NCBI GenBank assembly: GCA_026414605.1
Contig: JAOAIP010000037.1
Coordinates: forward strand, 18,374-82,373
DNA: 64,000 nucleotides
Reading direction: 5' to 3'
DNA from: Bacteroidia bacterium
GTDB lineage: Bacteria > Bacteroidota > Bacteroidia > B-17B0 > Aurantibacillaceae
The notes beneath the pieces are model-generated. The model had not been told where the DNA came from. It saw only the letters and a program-made list of their open reading frames with translations, and ran no database searches. Position numbers and translations under genes: made by a program. Positions 1 through 9,019 of this stretch are shown in pieces (the stretch's first letter is position 1; the number at the start of each line of letters is the position of its first letter).

Positions 1-916
1 AGTCCTTTAATGGTAATGTAAATAACAACTCATAATCTTCCCCACCATTCATTGCACAGGTTGTAGGATCTATAATGAATTGCCTTGCACGATCATAAGT
101 TTGTGGATCTATTGGAATTTTTTCTTCATAGATTTCACAACCTACATTGGATTGCTTACATATATGCAAGATTTCTGATGCTAAACCGTCGCTAATATCA
201 ATCATTGAAGAGGGTTGTATTTCTAATCTACGAAATTCTTCTATGATGTCTTTTCTTGCTTCGGGTTTAAGTTGTCTTTCTAAAATATAATCATTCCCTT
301 CTAAATCGGGCTGAATCTTTGGATTTTCAAGGAAGACGGCTTTTTCTCGTTCTAAAATTTGTAAGCCCATATAGGCACCACCAAGATCGCCCGTTACTAC
401 GATTAAGTCCTTTTCTTTTGCACCATTGCGGTAAACAATTTTTTCTTTTTCCACTTCACCAATAGCAGTTACACTAATGACCATTCCTTTGTGAATAGTA
501 GAAGTATCGCCACCTACAAGGTCAACTTTATATTTATCGCACGCTAATAAAATCCCTTTGTATAATTCTTCAATGGCTTCTACTGTAAATCTATTAGACA
601 CAGCAATAGATACTAATATCTGTTTTGGAAAACCATTCATTGCACAAATATCACTCAAATTTACAGCCACTGCTTTGTATCCTAAATGTTTTAATGGGGT
701 GTAAATCAAATCAAAATGAATGCCTTCAATGAGAATATCGGTACTAACTAATGTATAGTAAGTATCATTTTTTTCAATGACAGCGGCATCGTCGCCAATG
801 CCTTTGATAGTTTCGGAATTATAGATTTGTACAGAAGATTGAATTTTTTCTATTAATCCAAATTCACCTAACTCTGATAGTGGTGTAAAATTTTTATTTT
901 GAAATAAATCGGACAT
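1..916 (-). CDS. thiL: Thiamine-monophosphate kinase, 3' end cut off by the window
   Basis: ThiL phosphorylates thiamine monophosphate to thiamine pyrophosphate with ATP, the last step of cofactor synthesis in the cytosol. Reading the minus strand from the ATG at 914-916 gives about 305 residues. They include the N-terminal GIGDDAAV motif, the STDILIEGIHFD segment and GGDTS, all typical of the PurM-like fold that binds Mg-ATP. The C-terminal MNGGEDYELLF stretch lies near the window edge, so only the last few tens of residues are missing. The upstream gap holds heptad repeats rather than another gene, so it is probably transcribed alone or leads its operon. Family assignment is firm; the true 3' end is not visible. 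Confidence 0.93.
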   Translation of the reverse strand, partial: MSDLFQNKNFTPLSELGEFGLIEKIQSSVQIYNSETIKGIGDDAAVIEKNDTYYTLVSTDILIEGIHFDLIYTPLKHLGYKAVAVNLSDICAMNGFPKQILVSIAVSNRFTVEAIEELYKGILLACDKYKVDLVGGDTSTIHKGMVISVTAIGEVEKEKIVYRNGAKEKDLIVVTGDLGGAYMGLQILEREKAVFLENPKIQPDLEGNDYILERQLKPEARKDIIEEFRRLEIQPSSMIDISDGLASEILHICKQSNVGCEIYEEKIPIDPQTYDRARQFIIDPTTCAMNGGEDYELLFTLPLKD

Positions 917-1249
917 AGTTTTTAAAGTTGAAAGTTAAAAGTTGAAAGTTAAAAGTTGAAAGTTAAAAGTTAAAAGTTAAAAGTTAAAAGTATAAAGTTT
1001 AATAAGGATAAGATGTAATTATTAGTAAAAAACAAATGCAGTCCCTTCATAGAGATTTAATATTTGTAGCAGTGCTTAAGTTTTTGGGGCAAATATAATT
1101 CTTTTGATTTTGGAATTAGATGTTAGAAAAATAATAAAACACAGATGACACGAGTAAAACGGATTTTCTGACAGAACTTAATCTTTGCAAATATCACATT
1201 TGTGTCATCCGTGTGTTTCTCTCTAATAATTATTTATTTTGTATAAAGA
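917..1249. repeat. Intergenic gap with AAAGTT-type heptad repeats and an imperfect inverted repeat
   Basis: From about 920 to 990 the sequence is a near-perfect 7-bp periodic run of AAAGTTG / AAAGTTA units, about ten copies. Further on, AACACAGATGACACGAG (about 1138-1154) and TGTGTCATCCGTGTGTTT (about 1200-1217) are imperfect inverted copies of each other. No ORF with coding character is visible. Similar heptads occur at 25001-25050, 26485-26525, 31450-31480 and 49195-49225. Confidence 0.7.
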
Positions 1250-4200
1250 TTAAACTTCTACTTCTGTAACAATACTTGGGAATATTCTCACTGTACCGTC
1301 GTCTTCTTTTTTGAATTGATAGGTGTATTTGTAATGGCTTTCTAAACCGCTTTTGTTGGGCAATCCATTGATCATCACAATATCTCTTGATTTAGCAAAG
1401 CGTAAGAGTTCTTTTAAATAATGAGCAGAAATTTGTCCTACTTCATCAATGATACAATGCACTTTGAATTTTTTATTGGTTTTCACAGAACTTTCTTTGA
1501 TGAATACATTGAGAAGTGTAATGTAAATGATTGCTTTTACTAAAATGTCTGTTCCTGTAGATCCAATGCTATCTATACGATGTGTCCATCCTGTTTCATT
1601 AAGTCCTTCTTTGATGTTGAATTTGAGTTCAAAGAGATCTTGTAGGCGGATTTCTTGTTGTTCTTGTTCTTTGATGGCACTGCGAAGTTGATCTAATAAA
1701 CGGATAATTTGTAGAGATATAGATTTTTTGGGCGTTGCAGAGTTTGTATTGAATAATCCTTCGTTAAATACAATGCCGTGTTCATCTCTAAATTCTTGAA
1801 TTTTTTTCAATAGTTTGTATATCTTGTTATCGGATTCTTCTAAGCGTATTTTAATGTATTCAATGAGTTTGGACTCTTCAAATTCTGCTTTTTTGAAGTC
1901 GGCGGCTAAGAGTTCTACAATGTGATATATTTTTTCTTTTTGTCCTGATAGTTCTTTTACTTTAATAGCGATGCTATCAATAATCATTGTGGCCAATGCC
2001 GTAGTTTCAGTGATGGATACATCAATGCGATTTTCGTTGATGAAGTTTCGTAAGTTTTGTGCAAATTTTTCGTATTCTTGAAATGAAGCATTGTGATTGA
2101 TGACAAATCCAAAGTGATTGTCTATACGGAATTTTCCTGCAAATTCATTAATGTATCTTTGAAAATGTGTATATTCTTCATTAAAGTAGGACTCATTTTT
2201 GAGTAGTTGGGTGCAAAGGTCAGTAATGTTATAATTAGATGGCTTTGGTTCAGCATTTTCTATAATAGAGGAATAATGCTTGTATACGGGCGTTTCTTTG
2301 AAGTTGTTTTCAAAGAATAAAATACCTTGATTGAATTGATAGAGAGCGTCTTCTAATTCTTTTTTTTGTTTAGAAATTTCTAATCTTTGAAGATTGTATT
2401 TTTTATTTTCTTCTTCTAATTCTTGAATGATGTTTTTATTTTCTGTAACTAATTCTTCTTTCTTTTGCTTGTAAATAGGAATGTTGTCAAAGAGGTCGCG
2501 TTTGTCTTTTAAGTAATCACTGATGAGGGATTGATATTGTTGTAGTTCGTTTAATTGTTCTTGAAGTTGAGATATTTGTTTTTGAATTTCTTGAATACGT
2601 TTATTATCAACGCCTTTGTTTTGGAAGATATTTTGTTTTTCAGCGATTAAACTTTCTTCTTTTTCTTTAAGTTCTTTGATGGTATTTTTTCTTTGTACTT
2701 CTAATTGTTCAATTTCTTTTTGTTGTTGTTGTTTGAGATGTTGAATTTGTTGTTGAGCCCTTGCGATGGCGTTTTGTATTTGGGTTTCAAATTCTGTTTC
2801 TGTGATTTTTTTTCTTTTACGTAGAATAGAAAGTTCTTCTTCAATCATTGCAATTTTTTCACGAATAGATTGTAATGAAGCATCGGTTTCTTTGGCGGCT
2901 TTGGTTTTCCATTCTTCTAATTCTATGAGGAGTTTGCGTTCTTTTTTTTCTGCAAGTTCTATGGCGTATTGAGTTACTTTGATGTCTTCTTTAATTTCGG
3001 CTATTTGTTTTCCGTATTTGTCTGCGTTTAATAATTTTTCATTTTGGATGTTTTGTTGTTCTTGTAAGAATAAATTTTCAAGTTCTTTGATTTTATTAAG
3101 TTTTTCTATTTTTTCAGTTTGGTATTGTTCTATAGATTTGGATACAATTTGCAATTTATCTAAGTCAATTTGAACGCCAAAAATGGTATTATCATTAGGA
3201 TTGATGAGTTGAGGATTTAAGTCGTTTTTAAATAGAATGTCTTCATTTAATATCTTTCCAAAACTGAGATGCCAATTAGGGATATTTTTTTCAAGGAAAC
3301 CATAAAACGCATTTTCTTGAATATTTAATTTTTCATCAATTTGATTGATTTCTTTTTTAAGTTGTTCAATTTGTTGTTGAATGGTTTGAGTGAGGTGTTC
3401 AAATTTTTGTTGGAGTTGTTTTTCAATATTTTGCCATTCTTTTTGGAGGGCTTCTACTTTGCTTTGTTGAATGGCCATTTCGCTTTTGCCTGTATAGATT
3501 TTGGTTTTAAGTTCGGTGATTTCTAATTCTAATTGTTTAATTTCTTTATCATAAGGTTGAATACTTGATGCAATTTTTTCTTCGGATTTTAATTGACCGA
3601 GTTCAATTTGTTTTTCGTTAATATCATTGTCAATGGAGGCAATAGCCGATTGTAATTGTTGTTTTAGTTCGCTTTCTCTTTTGCTTTGTTCTTCTTTTTG
3701 CAATAAAATAAGTTCGTTGTAATGATTGACAATTTCTGTAATTTCAGCATTGATTTTGTTTGTTACGGCTTGGATTTCGTTGCGGATATTGTTGAGTAAG
3801 GATTGGTATTGTACTTCTATGTTTTGAACATCGGCGGTAAGGGTATCATATTCTTTTTGGAGTACTTGTAGGCGGGATTCTAATTGTTGTTTTTCTTGAT
3901 ATTTTTCTAATATCTCATCAATGTTTTTTTCTTTGTAGAGGTCTAATTTTCTTTGTGCTGTTCTTAGCATTCCATCGTAGTATCCGATTTGTTCTCTTAA
4001 ATCTTTTTGTTTTTCTTCAAGGGAATATTTGAGGGCTTCAAATTCATCTTTTAATTGTTGAATTTTTTGGTCTTTTTCTTGAATGGCGGTGAATAAAATT
4101 TTGTGTTGAGTGTCGGCATAACGAAGGGTAGAACCGAGTTTTTCAGCATTTTCTAATTGTGCTGTACGTAACAATTGTACTTGGTCGTATTTTTGTTCTG

Positions 4201-4933
4201 CTAATTCAATAAGTTGTTGAGTTTCTTTTTTCAAAAAGGTTTCAATATCTTGGTATTTTTCAGAAAATTGTCTTAATTGTCTTTCAATGTTTTCTAATAC
4301 AATAACATCGCTTTCATTGGAAATAGCACTTGCTATAAAATCTTTAATAAAACGAGAGTCAATACTATTTTTGGAACTTAAAAATACATTAGTGATAGAT
4401 TTTGGAATGTTTTGATATTTTTCATTTCCACGGAGTAAGAAAAATTTATTGAGTTTAGGATCTGTTTCTGTGCCATATAAGATGTTTCTATAACGTTCAA
4501 AGGTATCTATTTGATTGCTATAAAAAATACCTTGCTTGTCTAAATTTACTAATACTTCTCTAAATTTGAGGGCTTCGTTATTTTCATTAAAGAAAAATTC
4601 GGGACGATATTCACTATCTACAAAGCGAAATACTAATTTGTTATGACGATAAACCATTACAAAAAATGGTGTAGTTTCGGTAGCCACTTCGTAAATGATG
4701 TAAGAATTATCATAGCGGAAGTAGTGTTCTTCAAAGGGTTTTTGAGAAGAACTAATACCTAAGGCACGAGAGTTGGCACTATAAAAAAACAGGATGGCTC
4801 TTTGCAAAGAGGTCTTACCATAATTATTTGCACCAACAAAACAAGTATTTCCGTTAAGTTCAATGTCTGCATATTTTACATTGGCGATATTGATTTCTAC
4901 AATTCTGTTGAGTATTCTATATCCGTTATTCAT
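1250..4933 (-). CDS. SMC-like condensin ATPase (MksB/JetC type)
   Basis: This 1227-residue protein has the SMC/MukB layout. A head with Walker A GANNYGKTS (residues 34-42) is followed by long Glu/Gln/Lys-rich coiled coils at about 230-540 and 610-900. A short globular hinge-like segment lies near 545-605, and the C-terminal head carries a signature-like SIGSTGTD and Walker B IIDE (D1163, E1164). Such proteins form ATP-driven DNA-loop extruders with a kleisin and a winged-helix partner. It is the third gene of a minus-strand operon after the 408- and 209-residue genes, in the order of jetA-jetB-jetC of Wadjet. No JetD/MksG TOPRIM nuclease gene follows; the next gene is thiL. I infer a chromosome-organising MksBEF complex, but a defence role cannot be excluded. 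Confidence 0.85.
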   Translation of the reverse strand: MNNGYRILNRIVEINIANVKYADIELNGNTCFVGANNYGKTSLQRAILFFYSANSRALGISSSQKPFEEHYFRYDNSYIIYEVATETTPFFVMVYRHNKLVFRFVDSEYRPEFFFNENNEALKFREVLVNLDKQGIFYSNQIDTFERYRNILYGTETDPKLNKFFLLRGNEKYQNIPKSITNVFLSSKNSIDSRFIKDFIASAISNESDVIVLENIERQLRQFSEKYQDIETFLKKETQQLIELAEQKYDQVQLLRTAQLENAEKLGSTLRYADTQHKILFTAIQEKDQKIQQLKDEFEALKYSLEEKQKDLREQIGYYDGMLRTAQRKLDLYKEKNIDEILEKYQEKQQLESRLQVLQKEYDTLTADVQNIEVQYQSLLNNIRNEIQAVTNKINAEITEIVNHYNELILLQKEEQSKRESELKQQLQSAIASIDNDINEKQIELGQLKSEEKIASSIQPYDKEIKQLELEITELKTKIYTGKSEMAIQQSKVEALQKEWQNIEKQLQQKFEHLTQTIQQQIEQLKKEINQIDEKLNIQENAFYGFLEKNIPNWHLSFGKILNEDILFKNDLNPQLINPNDNTIFGVQIDLDKLQIVSKSIEQYQTEKIEKLNKIKELENLFLQEQQNIQNEKLLNADKYGKQIAEIKEDIKVTQYAIELAEKKERKLLIELEEWKTKAAKETDASLQSIREKIAMIEEELSILRKRKKITETEFETQIQNAIARAQQQIQHLKQQQQKEIEQLEVQRKNTIKELKEKEESLIAEKQNIFQNKGVDNKRIQEIQKQISQLQEQLNELQQYQSLISDYLKDKRDLFDNIPIYKQKKEELVTENKNIIQELEEENKKYNLQRLEISKQKKELEDALYQFNQGILFFENNFKETPVYKHYSSIIENAEPKPSNYNITDLCTQLLKNESYFNEEYTHFQRYINEFAGKFRIDNHFGFVINHNASFQEYEKFAQNLRNFINENRIDVSITETTALATMIIDSIAIKVKELSGQKEKIYHIVELLAADFKKAEFEESKLIEYIKIRLEESDNKIYKLLKKIQEFRDEHGIVFNEGLFNTNSATPKKSISLQIIRLLDQLRSAIKEQEQQEIRLQDLFELKFNIKEGLNETGWTHRIDSIGSTGTDILVKAIIYITLLNVFIKESSVKTNKKFKVHCIIDEVGQISAHYLKELLRFAKSRDIVMINGLPNKSGLESHYKYTYQFKKEDDGTVRIFPSIVTEVEV

Positions 4934-4995
4934 AGTTTGTTTATTTAATTTTTGTAACGCAGTGTGAAGGATTTTTTATTAAAATAATAGGAAAT

Positions 4996-5625
4996 TTAAT
5001 TTGGATTAATATCTATGTCAATATCTGGTGGATTCGTAATAGTGTGTTCGGGTGATGGGGGTTGTCCAAAGATGGTAATAGCATTAATAACTTCTAATAA
5101 ATAGCCATAAGCATCAAGTACTTTGTAGGTTTCACTGGCTTCATCTTCTAATTCAAAAAATGAATCGCGATCCAGCATTTGACAAATCTCACGAATTTTA
5201 TTCAAAAAGTTTTCAGATCTATACAGAGGAATTTTGGCTAATTTTTGTTTTAAGCGAACGTTAGCGTTGCATTCTTCGGCTATTTCGGATGGGCGTACTC
5301 TTGCACCTATGGTTATTTTATTGTCTAAACTGGCAAAGAGATCTATGATGTCAATATATTTTTCAAATGTTTCTAATTTTTTTTCTGTGATGCTTGGGGG
5401 TTCATTGACTTTTGAAAAATAAAAGTAATTATTGCCTCTTTCAATTTTATATCTTAAAACACTAAAGTAAGATTGAAGTTTTTCAAAATTTTGAGGATCG
5501 TTTAACACATCATAAAGACGCGACATTCCATCTTTTGTTCCATTGCTGGAAATAAATTGACCACGAGCAAGGATATTAAATATCTCGTGAGTTTGTCTTG
5601 GTAATTCTAAATCTTCTGTGTTCAT
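4996..5625 (-). CDS. MksE/JetB-like condensin subunit
   Basis: The 209-residue soluble protein sits between the kleisin-like and SMC-like genes, with 11 nt to the upstream gene and 62 nt to the downstream one. Its position and size match MksE/JetB, the winged-helix accessory subunit that binds the kleisin and regulates the SMC ring. The visible sequence supports this: an N-terminal helix containing IFNILARGQFISS, then SRLYDVLNDPQNFEKLQSYF, then a strand pair ending in YFYFSK, as in the family. The C-terminus is acidic and Pro-rich and probably disordered. The assignment rests mainly on operon context, since this family diverges quickly. Confidence 0.72.
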   Translation of the reverse strand: MNTEDLELPRQTHEIFNILARGQFISSNGTKDGMSRLYDVLNDPQNFEKLQSYFSVLRYKIERGNNYFYFSKVNEPPSITEKKLETFEKYIDIIDLFASLDNKITIGARVRPSEIAEECNANVRLKQKLAKIPLYRSENFLNKIREICQMLDRDSFFELEDEASETYKVLDAYGYLLEVINAITIFGQPPSPEHTITNPPDIDIDINPN

Positions 5626-5636
5626 AATTCAATTTT

Positions 5637-6863
5637 TTAAGAGGATTGTTTGATTTTTTCTTTTTTGGGAGGGATGATAGTATATCCTATTTTTCTTGTT
5701 CGGTTTTCTTCATCGGTAACAGTAATGTAGTTGATTCTATAAGAGAAATGAAGTTGTTTTTCATATTGTACTAAAATTTCAACGAAGAGAGAAAGTTTTT
5801 GATCTAAGGTCAATGTGCCTACTTCTTTTGGGAATTTGTAATCTAAAATGAATTGAAACAGATCTTTTTCTTTTTGTTGTAAAAATTTTTCTACTAATTT
5901 TTGATTGTCTATAAGTATTTGATGATCTAAAAGTTTTTCATTGATATTAAAGGATAATTGTCCTGCGGATGTTCTATAGCGAAGTTGAGATACTTTGTAT
6001 TTTTCAGCAATTTTTTGACAGAGTTGTTGTCCAATATCTGTATAGAGTGTATCAATAGCAATTTTTGTTCGGGGTGATTTATGACCATTAAAGCGAATAG
6101 GATTTAAATTTGCAACGACTTCATTAAAGTTTGTAGAAAAATGTAACAACCCTTGATCTTTTAATTCTTTGATTTGTTGTGCTTTTTGATAAATATCAAG
6201 TTGGTATTGAATTTTGTTAATGTAATCAGTAATGTCTGTTTGTATTTCAATGAGGTAATCCAGATTTTCTAATAAATTTTGTCGTAATGTTTGAATGATT
6301 TGATACAGTTGTGCATCGCCGCTAATGGATAATGTAGAACGATTTTGAGATAAAAGATCTTGAAGGGTATAAATACTGCTAATGAGGGTATCTCTTTTTT
6401 CACGATATTCTTCTAATCGGCGTAATTTGATTCTGTAATTACTTTCATTTTTGTAGGTATCGTCAATGCTTTTTTGGAGTTTAATAATTTCTCGGGTAAT
6501 GGCTTTGTCTAACCTGCGAAGGTATTTTTTGATGGGACTAATAAATCTATAATGATGGGTTTCTTGATAAAATGAAATGTAACGTTTTACTTCTAAAATA
6601 TAATCTGCAATAACGCCAGGAGTAACTTCACCAATTTGTAATATATCTTCAAATAAAGCAATAACGGAGTCATTGAGTACGACTGTATTTTCGTATTCGT
6701 ATACAATTTCAAGAGATTTAAGGCGATGATACATTTCTTCGCTTAGTTGCGTTTCACTTTTCAATTGGCTAATGCTGACATTATCCTTTTTGGCGAAAAG
6801 GTATTCAATGGCTTCACGAGAATAGTAAAGTGTAGAAAGGATATCGTTAATGCTAATTTGCAT
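5637..6863 (-). CDS. MksF/JetA-like kleisin subunit of the condensin operon
   Basis: This is the first gene of the SMC operon, 408 residues. The N-terminus (1-90) looks like a winged helix with a degenerate helix-turn-helix (SISQLKSETQLSEEMYHRLKS). A long helical middle (about 110-250) follows, and a C-terminal domain of about 300-400 would contact the opposite SMC head. Kleisins of the MukF/MksF/JetA kind have this layout and bridge the two SMC heads. The ATG at 6861-6863 was chosen because the following MQISINDILSTLYYSREAIEYLF is family-like. A short reading frame overlapping the start (6853-7104) was not accepted. Assignment depends partly on gene order. Confidence 0.72.
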   Translation of the reverse strand: MQISINDILSTLYYSREAIEYLFAKKDNVSISQLKSETQLSEEMYHRLKSLEIVYEYENTVVLNDSVIALFEDILQIGEVTPGVIADYILEVKRYISFYQETHHYRFISPIKKYLRRLDKAITREIIKLQKSIDDTYKNESNYRIKLRRLEEYREKRDTLISSIYTLQDLLSQNRSTLSISGDAQLYQIIQTLRQNLLENLDYLIEIQTDITDYINKIQYQLDIYQKAQQIKELKDQGLLHFSTNFNEVVANLNPIRFNGHKSPRTKIAIDTLYTDIGQQLCQKIAEKYKVSQLRYRTSAGQLSFNINEKLLDHQILIDNQKLVEKFLQQKEKDLFQFILDYKFPKEVGTLTLDQKLSLFVEILVQYEKQLHFSYRINYITVTDEENRTRKIGYTIIPPKKEKIKQSS

Positions 6864-7162
6864 AGGCGGTTGTATAGATATTTATTTTGCGGTTGTAAAA
6901 ATAGGAACAAGTTGGGGCACCGAGAAAATCATAATATCCACAAAAGAAACAAATAATCAACAATTTGAGAGGAAGGGCGGCATTTATAGCCATTCGGAAT
7001 TTAAGATGTTTAATAGAACGGATTGAATAATAAAGTAAAATCCGAAAAATATAGATATTGGTGGGCTGTTTTTTTAGTAATAGCCATTTATTTTTTCTTA
7101 TCAATTTTGTTTTTGTCTAATCAAGAATTTTTCCACAATTTTACACGGCTATTTTTTTAGGT

Positions 7163-7519
7163 ATGCTAATAGGAATGATGAAATCAAAAATTCATTGTGT
7201 AACGGTTACACAAGCCGAGCTGGACTACATTGGAAGTATCACTATTGATGAGGATTTAATGGATGCAGCAGATTTGGTGGAAAATGAACAAGTGCACGTG
7301 CTTAATAAAAGAAATGGTGAGCGGATTGTTACCTATGTAATAAAAGGTGAGAGGGGCAGTGGTATCATTTGCTTAAATGGACCGGCTGCTTTAAAATTTA
7401 ATGTCGGCGATGTTGTTATTATTATTTCTTATACATGGATGACAAGAGAGGAAGCGAAAAATTTTCGTCCTAAAATTATATTCCCTGATACTCAAACCAA
7501 TAAATTACTAACAAAATAA
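7163..7519 (+). CDS. panD: Aspartate 1-decarboxylase (pyruvoyl enzyme precursor)
   Basis: PanD makes beta-alanine from aspartate for pantothenate and coenzyme A synthesis. The 118-residue proenzyme keeps the self-cleavage site Gly24-Ser25 in DYIGSITID, where Ser25 becomes the pyruvoyl group. It also keeps K9, R54, T57 and Y58 in E. coli-like numbering, and the LNGPAA loop. The start at 7163 places [11 protein letters not shown] in register with the usual family N-terminus, so it is preferred to the internal ATGs at 7175 and 7178. The following gene begins 4 nt after the stop, so the two are probably co-transcribed. Other pantothenate genes are not in the window. Confidence 0.96.
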   Translation: MLIGMMKSKIHCVTVTQAELDYIGSITIDEDLMDAADLVENEQVHVLNKRNGERIVTYVIKGERGSGIICLNGPAALKFNVGDVVIIISYTWMTREEAKNFRPKIIFPDTQTNKLLTK

Positions 7520-7523
7520 TCCC

Positions 7524-8516
7524 GTGTCGGCTTCTTTCAAAAAAACACTACAATACATTGTTCTACTTCTTATAGGTTCTTTATTGATTTATTTATCTAT
7601 TCAAAAAGCCGATGTTTCTTTAAGCGAACTTCAAAATGTTTTTCAAAACACAAATTTAATTTGGGTCTTTGTTTCTATTGTTATTAGTTTTTTAAGTCAT
7701 TTTGCAAGGGCATATAGATGGAATTATTTGTTGGAAAATTATAATTACAAAACAGATCTATTGACTTCTAATGCTTCGGTATTTATTGGCTATTTGGCTA
7801 ATTATGGCCTGCCCCGAATGGGCGAAATATCCCGCTGTGCAGTTGTTTCAAAATACAATAATATCCCACTTGATATAGCATTGGGAACGGTATTGGCTGA
7901 AAGAGTAGTGGATGTTTTATTAATGTTTGTATTATTTATTTTAGTAGTAATTTTTCAATATGATGATTTACAAGAGTTATTGAATAAATACATTTTACAA
8001 CCTTTTTCAGAAAAACTTTCAGGAACCAATCTAATTTTAATTTTAGCACTACTAATCATTGGAGGGATATTACTTTATATCTTAAATCAAAGAAAAACAA
8101 ATAAAAATTCTACTTCTTTATGGGATAAAATTTTTCAAGTGATTCAAAATTTGACAAAGCCCTTGTTAAGTATTCATAAAATAAAGCGTCCAATTCAATT
8201 TTGGGGATTAAGCATTGGTATATGGTTAATGTATTTTTTATCAATGTATTTTTGTGCTTGGGCTTTACCATCTACCGAAGGTATTAGTTTTTTGAAAATA
8301 ATGGTTTTGTTTCTCTTTGGAACAATAGGCGTAATTGTTACCCCAGGGGGTATAGGGGCGTATCACTTTTTAATTACCGAACTTTTATTGTTTTACCACG
8401 TAGATAAAGCATCGGCAGTGGCTTTTCCGTGGTTAGTGTGGGGAACTCAATTTTTAATGGTTTTAATTTTAGGAGGATTATCCTTTATTTTACTGCCCAT
8501 TATTCATAAAAAGTAA
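7524..8516 (+). CDS. Lysylphosphatidylglycerol synthase TM-region / YbhN-like membrane protein
   Basis: A 330-residue integral membrane protein with about eight hydrophobic segments. It starts with a GTG only 4 nt after panD. The motif ISFLSHFARAYRWNYLLE followed by FIGYLANYGLPRMGEISRC is characteristic of the LPG_synthase_TM (UPF0104/YbhN) family. In MprF this domain flips lipids across the membrane, and free-standing copies are mostly of unknown substrate. The C-terminal TPGGIGAYHFLIT segment is also a family hallmark. No lysyl-transferase domain is attached, so aminoacylation of lipids is not implied. Being next to rfaE2, it could act on envelope lipids, which is inference only. Confidence 0.87.
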   Translation: MSASFKKTLQYIVLLLIGSLLIYLSIQKADVSLSELQNVFQNTNLIWVFVSIVISFLSHFARAYRWNYLLENYNYKTDLLTSNASVFIGYLANYGLPRMGEISRCAVVSKYNNIPLDIALGTVLAERVVDVLLMFVLFILVVIFQYDDLQELLNKYILQPFSEKLSGTNLILILALLIIGGILLYILNQRKTNKNSTSLWDKIFQVIQNLTKPLLSIHKIKRPIQFWGLSIGIWLMYFLSMYFCAWALPSTEGISFLKIMVLFLFGTIGVIVTPGGIGAYHFLITELLLFYHVDKASAVAFPWLVWGTQFLMVLILGGLSFILLPIIHKK

Positions 8517-8522
8517 AAAACA

Positions 8523-9017
8523 ATGTCAGATTTTAATGCTATTTTAAAAAAGAAAATTTTGAGTCAAGAAGAACTTGTGAGAATTGTCAATACACATCGC
8601 TTTTTCAAGAAAAAAATTGTATTTACAAACGGGTGTTTTGATATTTTACATCCGGGGCACGTTTATTACTTAAATCAAGCAAGAAGTTTGGGCGATGTTT
8701 TAGTAGTAGGACTAAATTCTGATGATTCTGTAAAAAGATTAAATAAAGGTGCAGAACGACCTATTCATCCACAAGATAAACGTGCTGATGTCTTGGCAGC
8801 TTTGTTATGTGTAGATTACATTAGTATTTTTGATGAAGACACACCATTAGAACTGATTCAAAAAATAAAGCCCGACGTTTTAGTCAAAGGGGGAGATTAT
8901 ACAATAGATAAAATAGTAGGGGCGGACTTTGTTCAATCTTATGGAGGAAGTGTAAAAATCATTCCTTTGTTAGAGGGATATTCTACTACTGATATTGTGA
9001 ATAAGTTAAAGAAATAA
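8523..9017 (+). CDS. rfaE2: D-glycero-beta-D-manno-heptose 1-phosphate adenylyltransferase
   Basis: This 164-residue nucleotidyltransferase activates heptose 1-phosphate to ADP-heptose for the LPS inner core. It shows the [16 protein letters not shown] start with the HxGH nucleotide-binding motif, then [25 protein letters not shown] and the C-terminal EGYSTTDIV. The single-domain length means that the kinase half fused in HldE of enterics must be encoded elsewhere. It lies 6 nt after the YbhN-like gene. The restriction endonuclease gene starts 2 nt after its stop. Confidence 0.94.
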   Translation: MSDFNAILKKKILSQEELVRIVNTHRFFKKKIVFTNGCFDILHPGHVYYLNQARSLGDVLVVGLNSDDSVKRLNKGAERPIHPQDKRADVLAALLCVDYISIFDEDTPLELIQKIKPDVLVKGGDYTIDKIVGADFVQSYGGSVKIIPLLEGYSTTDIVNKLKK

Positions 9018-9019
9018 GT

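Noticed and set aside
1250..4933. Plus-strand ORFs of 61-68 aa over the SMC-like gene
   Set aside because: Antisense shadows of a clear coding frame with no initiation or domain support.
6853..7104. A minus-strand ORF of 83 aa overlapping the start of the kleisin gene
   Set aside because: No recognisable domain and a poor N-terminus; the overlap with the MksF-like start by 11 nt could mimic an operon gene, but nothing in the translation supports one.
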